Shown here: one piece after another, positions 23,812-28,357 of the stretch
Layout: every line of letters starts with the position of its first letter
How positions within the stretch are numbered: the stretch's first letter is position 1
Source of the DNA: JBGSWL01 sp041752455
GTDB taxonomy: Bacteria > Pseudomonadota > Alphaproteobacteria > Rhizobiales > Rhizobiaceae
Direction: 5' to 3'
Length of the DNA stretch: 28,357 nucleotides
NCBI GenBank assembly: GCA_041752455.1
Contig: JBGSWL010000060.1
Span: 1 to 28,357, forward strand
The notes under the pieces: generated by a model
What the model was told of the DNA's origin: nothing
Database searches by the model: none
Seen by the model: only the letters and a program-made list of their open reading frames with translations
Program-made: the position numbers and the translations under genes

Positions 23812-23826
23812 TTAACCACGATTTAG
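23812..23826 (+). promoter_or_regulatory. CtrA-box-like element upstream of the M48 protease gene
   Basis: TTAA-N7-TTAG matches the alphaproteobacterial CtrA recognition sequence TTAA-N7-TTAA at 7 of 8 fixed positions. It lies about 100 nt before the protease ATG and within an AT-richer patch. A single near-match in an intergenic region is suggestive only. Confidence 0.35.
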
Positions 23827-23922
23827 CCAGTCTGGCATTGGATGTGGGATGCGGGGGGCTGCAAGGACATGGCGTTGATGGCGAATGCGCCGACTACTTT
23901 GAGTTTTGCGGGCACAAGGTCC

Positions 23923-25383
23923 ATGCGTCGGCAGCTTTTGCTCGGCTGCGCGGCGCTGGCCTTGGCCGGTTGCACCAGTACGTTGGGCGAGATCGGGCTC
24001 GAGAGCAATCTGGTGCCTTCCGACAAGCCGATCATCGCCGACAATGTCCGCTCGGGCCGGCTGGCGCGCATCGGCGCAGCACAGCATCCGCGCATTCTGG
24101 CCTCCTATGGCGGCGAATATGCGGACATCCGGCTGGAACGCATGGTGGCAGGCATCGTCGGCCGACTGGTGACCGTGTCGGACAATCCGAGCCAGGTTTA
24201 CCAAGTCTCGATCCTCGATTCGCCTGTGGTCAATGCGTTCGCGCTGCCCGGCGGTTATCTTTACGTGTCGCGCGGCCTTCTGGCAGTGGCCAATGATTCG
24301 GCCGAATTGGCAGCGGTGATCGCCCATGAAATGGCGCATGTGACCGCCAACCACGGCGTTGCGCGCCAGCAGAAGGAGCAGGAGGCGGTGCTCGCCACGC
24401 GGGTCGTCTCCGAAGTCTTGACCGACAAGGCGGCCGGCCAAAGGGCGCTGGCACGCGGCAAGGTCGCTCTGGCGCAGTTTTCGCGCAATCAGGAGCTGGA
24501 AGCCGACGCCATCGGTATCGCGTCTTTGGGTGCTGCCGGGTTCGATCCTTATGCGGGCGCAGATTTCCAGGAGGCGATGTCGGCCTTCAACAGCTTCCGC
24601 AGCGGATCGGAGGCGCGGGAAAACAGCCTTGATTTCCTGTCGACGCACCCATCGACACCGCAGCGCGTGGCACTGGCACTTGGTCATGCCCGCAAGCTGG
24701 GCGCGCGCGGTTCTTTCGGCGACCGCGACCGGCAATCCTATCTCGCCGGGATCGACGGCCTGCTGTTTGGAGACAGCGCGACCGAAGGCTTTGTGCGTGG
24801 CCAGTCCTATGCCCATGTCCAGCTCGGCATAAGCTTTGAGTTTCCCGGCGGGTTCGAGATCGAGAACCGTCCGGAAGCGGTGCTTGGAGCCCGCGCCAGC
24901 GACGGCGCGGCGATTCGTTTCGACGGTGTCGACGTTCCCGCAGGACAAGCGCTTTCGGCCTATCTGGCCAGCGGATGGGTCGAAGGGCTCGACCCGACGA
25001 GCATCCGCGACGTCAAGATCAACGGGCTCGACGGCGCGGTTGGCCGCGCTTCAGTCGGTCGCTGGGATTTCGACATCGCGGTCATTCGCGCCAATGGTGC
25101 CGTCTACCGCATCCTGACAGCAGTACCGGCCGGGGCCAGCGATCTGGCAACCATTGCCGAGGGGCCGCGGCAAACATTCCGTGTTCTCACGGAGGCTGAA
25201 AAGGCAGGCATCAAGCCGCTGCGGATACGCATCGTCACGGCAAAGCCGGGCGACACCGTGGCGAGCCTTTCAGCAGGCATGGACGGCGCGACGGACAAGG
25301 CAGGCTTTTTCCGGGTCCTCAATGGCCTATCAGGCGATGCCGAAGTTCAGCCCGGCATCGTCTACAAGACCGTCACCCAATAA
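23923..25383 (+). CDS. M48 family Zn-metalloprotease lipoprotein with C-terminal LysM-like tail
   Basis: The 486-residue precursor has a lipoprotein signal with lipobox LAGC (Cys17). The M48 peptidase motif HEMAH (H135, E136, H139) and the downstream ELEADAIG (third zinc ligand E193, D195) mark an active periplasmic enzyme of the LoiP/BepA type, which in other bacteria clears misfolded envelope proteins. After the catalytic domain comes an uncharacterised middle part, then a degenerate LysM-like ending (TAKPGDTVASLSAGM, VLNGL, VQPGIVYKTV) that could bind peptidoglycan. ATG 23923 is chosen because the signal peptide starts there; the frame is open back to 23842 with unrelated sequence. It follows thiQ on the same strand after 164 nt and is convergent with rpoH2, both ending at the same point. 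Confidence 0.9.
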   Translation: MRRQLLLGCAALALAGCTSTLGEIGLESNLVPSDKPIIADNVRSGRLARIGAAQHPRILASYGGEYADIRLERMVAGIVGRLVTVSDNPSQVYQVSILDSPVVNAFALPGGYLYVSRGLLAVANDSAELAAVIAHEMAHVTANHGVARQQKEQEAVLATRVVSEVLTDKAAGQRALARGKVALAQFSRNQELEADAIGIASLGAAGFDPYAGADFQEAMSAFNSFRSGSEARENSLDFLSTHPSTPQRVALALGHARKLGARGSFGDRDRQSYLAGIDGLLFGDSATEGFVRGQSYAHVQLGISFEFPGGFEIENRPEAVLGARASDGAAIRFDGVDVPAGQALSAYLASGWVEGLDPTSIRDVKINGLDGAVGRASVGRWDFDIAVIRANGAVYRILTAVPAGASDLATIAEGPRQTFRVLTEAEKAGIKPLRIRIVTAKPGDTVASLSAGMDGATDKAGFFRVLNGLSGDAEVQPGIVYKTVTQ

Positions 25384-26250
<867 letters not shown>

Positions 26251-26433
26251 GTCGCTCTCCCTTGTGCGCTCTGTTTTCTGATAGCGCTTACGAGAAGAAC
26301 GCACGGGCGGTTTACATGGCCCATCAACTTTTTCGTGATCGGGCTTGCCGTGCCAAAAACACGGGCAAAGCGCCACGAAAAAGGCCCGGCATTGCAGCCG
26401 GGCCGATCAATCGTCAATTGCGTTGACCTGAAA
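26251..26433 (-). other. carD-rpoH2 intergenic region with nested palindrome
   Basis: This 183-nt gap holds the carD terminator and an unexplained palindrome. The outer arms CTTTTTCGTG (26328-26337) and CACGAAAAAG (26374-26383) are perfectly complementary over 10 bp. Inside, CTTGCCGTG and CACGGGCAAAG pair imperfectly around CCAAAAA. The outer arm overlaps the T-run of the carD terminator. I see no ORF and no clear -35/-10 pair for rpoH2. Confidence 0.6.
26377..26404 (-). terminator. Rho-independent terminator after carD
   Basis: On the minus strand GGCCCGGC and GCCGGGCC form a perfect 8-bp stem around TGCAAT, followed by TTTTTC. It begins 30 nt after the carD stop codon and separates carD from rpoH2, which therefore probably has its own promoter. 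Confidence 0.9.
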
Positions 26434-27009
26434 TCAGGCGGCCTGTTCCTGACCGTCGATTTCGTCGTTTTCTGCCTTGGCGCCGCGTTTGGGACCCATG
26501 TTGAGGTTGGTCTCGATGAGGCGGACAGCTTCGGTTTCCGAGAGCTTCTTCACCGCAGCGATTTCGCGCGCCATGCGATCAAGGGCAGCTTCATAGAGCT
26601 GGCGTTCCGAATAGGACTGCTCAGGCTGGTTTTCGGCGCGATACAGATCGCGGACAACTTCAGCAATCGAGATCAGGTCGCCGGAATTGATCTTGGCATC
26701 ATATTCCTGCGCACGGCGTGACCACATCGTCCGCTTGACGCGGGCGCGGCCCTGCAGAACCTTGAGAGCGCGATCAACGAAATTGCCTTCGGCGAGCTTG
26801 CGCATGCCGATCGTCAAGGCTTTGGCGACCGGAACCTTCAGGCGCATCTTGTCCTTCTGGAATTCGATCACGAACAGTTCGAGCGTCATGCCCGCCACTT
26901 CCTGTTCTTCGATTGCCGTGATTTGCCCGACACCGTGGGCTGGATAGACGATGAACTCGCTCGTCTTGAAACCCTGGCGCTGAGACGGTTTTTTCGGCGT
27001 GGTTGCCAT
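26434..27009 (-). CDS. carD: CarD/CdnL family transcriptional regulator
   Basis: The 191-residue product has an N-terminal RNA-polymerase-interacting Tudor-like domain (FIVYPAHGVGQITAIEE at about residues 18-34) and a helical C-terminal DNA-binding domain with MWSRRAQEYDAKINSGD and DLYRAENQPEQSYSERQLYEAALDRM. CarD/CdnL proteins bind the beta subunit and stabilise open complexes at many promoters, especially rRNA ones. A charged C-terminal tail (GPKRGAKAENDEIDGQEQ) is typical in alphaproteobacteria. ATG 27009 is preceded by GAGAGA; the frame is open back to 27126 without similarity. The leader contains a 7-bp hairpin and a 12-bp palindrome. It ends at its own terminator and lies downstream of fdxA with a 317-nt gap. 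Confidence 0.95.
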   Translation of the reverse strand: MATTPKKPSQRQGFKTSEFIVYPAHGVGQITAIEEQEVAGMTLELFVIEFQKDKMRLKVPVAKALTIGMRKLAEGNFVDRALKVLQGRARVKRTMWSRRAQEYDAKINSGDLISIAEVVRDLYRAENQPEQSYSERQLYEAALDRMAREIAAVKKLSETEAVRLIETNLNMGPKRGAKAENDEIDGQEQAA

Positions 27010-27326
27010 TCTCTCGATACTCCCCGGCCAGGCCGTGTGGCCTGGTGACTGGTTGCGGCCGCAAGGACCGGTTTCACTGTGTCGCGACGCGCACGAAGTC
27101 CCGCGTGAAAGACCTGTCCGGAACATATGAGAGACTGTCCGGGCAGACGTTCAGGCGAGCTCAAACCTCTAGGAAAGGCTGTTGGATGCAAGAAGCATCG
27201 TGGCGAAAAACGACATTTCAGCAACCTACCACAAAAAGTTGCTGTTTTCAACAAATTGCCGCATTTGCGTTGTTGCAGCGCGAACCGCGCTCGCCAAGTG
27301 CTTTCCGGACAGGAAAACCCGGGTTT
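27010..27326 (-). other. fdxA-carD intergenic region
   Basis: This 317-nt stretch contains no supported gene. On the minus strand a possible carD promoter is TTGAAA-N17-TAGGTT (plus positions 27246-27251 and 27223-27228), with a good -35 and poor -10. Nearer carD lie two palindromes: CCAGGCC-GTGT-GGCCTGG (27028-27045) and TTGCGGCCGCAA (27053-27064). Next to fdxA is the palindrome GAAAACCCGGGTTTTC. A long leader of about 200 nt for carD is implied if that promoter is used. Confidence 0.5.

Positions 27327-27328
<2 letters not shown>
27313..27328 (-). terminator. 16-bp palindrome overlapping the fdxA stop codon
   Basis: GAAAACCCGGGTTTTC is a perfect palindrome that overlaps the last two bases of the fdxA stop. 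As RNA it gives a 6-bp hairpin with a CCGG loop whose 3' arm is U-rich, so it may act as a weak intrinsic terminator for fdxA. Confidence 0.4.
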
Positions 27329-27665
<337 letters not shown>

Positions 27666-27767
27666 GGTTCTCTCCGGCTCAGGGCTCTACAGGTGGCGAT
27701 TAAGGGCAAAGCCGATGCCGCGCAAGACCGCTGCAAGGCCAGTTGTGGTGCAAATCGCCTCGCACAT

Positions 27768-28166
27768 TCAATTGCGGCCGAGCAAACGGTCGGTTGCCCG
27801 GCGCTCGCGTTTGGTAGGGCGCCCGGTGCCGCCGGCGCGTGATGCCAGCTTATCCAGTGGCGACGATTTGCCGATGACGACCGGCGGCACGACGTCTTCG
27901 AGCAGCAGCGCCGCTTCGCTTGCCGGGCCGCGTCTGTCGCCCGGCGCTAGCACCTTGATGACGCGCACCACCGTCGGCAGCGACAGCGTCAGGACGTCGC
28001 CGGAACGCAAGGGTTTTGCCGGTGTGTCGATCTTCTGGCCGTTGATGCGGACACATCCGTCTGTGACGAGTTGGGCAGCGAGCGTGCGCGATTTGGCAAG
28101 GCGGGCGAAAAACAGCCACTTGTCGAGGCGCTGTCTGTCGGTTCCGGTTGCTGGCGCGTCGCTCAA
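27768..28166 (-). CDS. hslR: S4-domain RNA-binding protein, Hsp15 (HslR)-like
   Basis: The 132-residue product has an S4 RNA-binding domain (RLDKWLFFARLAKSR at about residues 13-27, then LVTDGCVRINGQKI and LRSGDVLTL) and a basic C-terminal tail (RAGGTGRPTKRERRATDRLLGR). This is the architecture of Hsp15, which binds free 50S subunits carrying nascent chains after heat shock. The start appears to be TTG at 28166, overlapping the helicase stop as TTGA, so translation is probably coupled; no ATG is available before the S4 domain. It follows the helicase gene directly and precedes fdxA by 102 nt. The heat-shock role is known for E. coli and is inferred here. Confidence 0.92.
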   Translation of the reverse strand: MSDAPATGTDRQRLDKWLFFARLAKSRTLAAQLVTDGCVRINGQKIDTPAKPLRSGDVLTLSLPTVVRVIKVLAPGDRRGPASEAALLLEDVVPPVVIGKSSPLDKLASRAGGTGRPTKRERRATDRLLGRN

Positions 28167-28357
28167 CGCTTCATCATGTCCTTCAAGGCCTGCAGCTTGG
28201 CAAAGGGCGAATCGGGATCGATCGGTTTTTCAGGCTTGGGCTCTGGCTTTGGCCGTTGCTGTTGGGCCTGAACCTGCGGCTTTTCGCTGTCGCGGCGATC
28301 CGGGCGGCCCTTGTTGCCGTCGCGGCGCGGGCCGCCGCGCTGGTTGCGACCGTCTTC
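28163..28357 (-). CDS. C-terminus of helicase (5' end beyond window)
   Basis: The 64 codons visible form a low-complexity tail rich in R, G, P, K and Q (RGGPRRDGNKGRPDRRD, then PKPEPKPEKP) that ends in DPDSPFAKLQALKDMMKR. A basic disordered tail closing with SPFAxLxALK is what rhizobial DEAD/DEAH-box helicase-like proteins encoded directly upstream of the S4-domain gene look like. No helicase motif lies inside the window, so the family is inferred from the tail and the gene order. Its stop codon overlaps the hslR start by 3 nt. Confidence 0.7.
   Translation of the reverse strand, partial: EDGRNQRGGPRRDGNKGRPDRRDSEKPQVQAQQQRPKPEPKPEKPIDPDSPFAKLQALKDMMKR

Noticed and set aside
23842..23922. 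Longer start for the M48 protease at 23842
   Set aside because: It would put 27 residues in front of a clear lipoprotein signal peptide and abolish its function.
26296..26324. RpoE2-type promoter before rpoH2 (GGGCC-N16-CGTT on the minus strand)
   Set aside because: Spacing and CGTT fit, but the -35 matches GGAAC at only 3 of 5 positions; too weak to list as a promoter.

Overview
The window reads as chromosomal core DNA of a rhizobial alphaproteobacterium (Hyphomicrobiales; something near Rhizobiaceae, Phyllobacteriaceae or Hoeflea is likely, but I cannot fix the genus). The evidence is the high GC, the 180-kDa class NAD-glutamate dehydrogenase, an RpoH2-type heat-shock sigma factor, the rsmB / heparinase-like / purH order, and the helicase - S4 protein - fdxA - carD order, all familiar from rhizobia. 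I see no insertion sequence, prophage, CRISPR array, tRNA or rRNA.

Layout: 1-4490 (+) holds the 3' end of rsmB, a heparinase II/III-family protein and purH. 4584-10801 (-) holds a large NAD-glutamate dehydrogenase followed after 26 nt by an UMF1/Atg22-type MFS transporter. 10927-12975 (+) is a compact run: a one-TM small protein, pdxY, a secreted NTF2-like protein and a four-TM protein. 12991-14067 (-) holds a GlcG/HbpS-like protein and the PHB regulator phaR, divergent from phaA-phaB (14310-16349, +), which end at a strong intrinsic terminator. 16407-20099 (-) holds aqpZ, the ABC-F ATPase uup, a glycine-zipper lipoprotein and thiamine pyrophosphokinase. 20218-23758 (+) is a TPP riboswitch followed by thiBPQ. 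23923-25383 (+) is an M48 lipoprotein protease. 25384-28357 (-) holds rpoH2, carD, fdxA, hslR and the C-terminus of a helicase.

Functional themes: (i) carbon storage: phaR, phaA and phaB form a PHB module with a good sigma-54-type element (GG-N10-GC) before phaA, suggesting a link to nitrogen status; (ii) thiamine salvage: a TPP-controlled ThiBPQ importer lies divergent to the kinase that makes TPP directly from thiamine; (iii) nitrogen and vitamin metabolism: NAD-GDH and pyridoxal kinase; (iv) stress and transcription control: rpoH2, carD, ferredoxin and the Hsp15-like protein.

The most interesting unexplained signals are non-coding: a 12-bp alternative stem that competes with the TPP aptamer, the sigma-54-like phaA promoter with upstream TGCAC half-sites, a heptanucleotide-repeat and nested-hairpin element between phaA and phaB, and a nested palindrome between carD and rpoH2. 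I find no convincing wholly new protein system; the best coding unknowns are the small proteins around pdxY and the heparinase-like protein next to purH.
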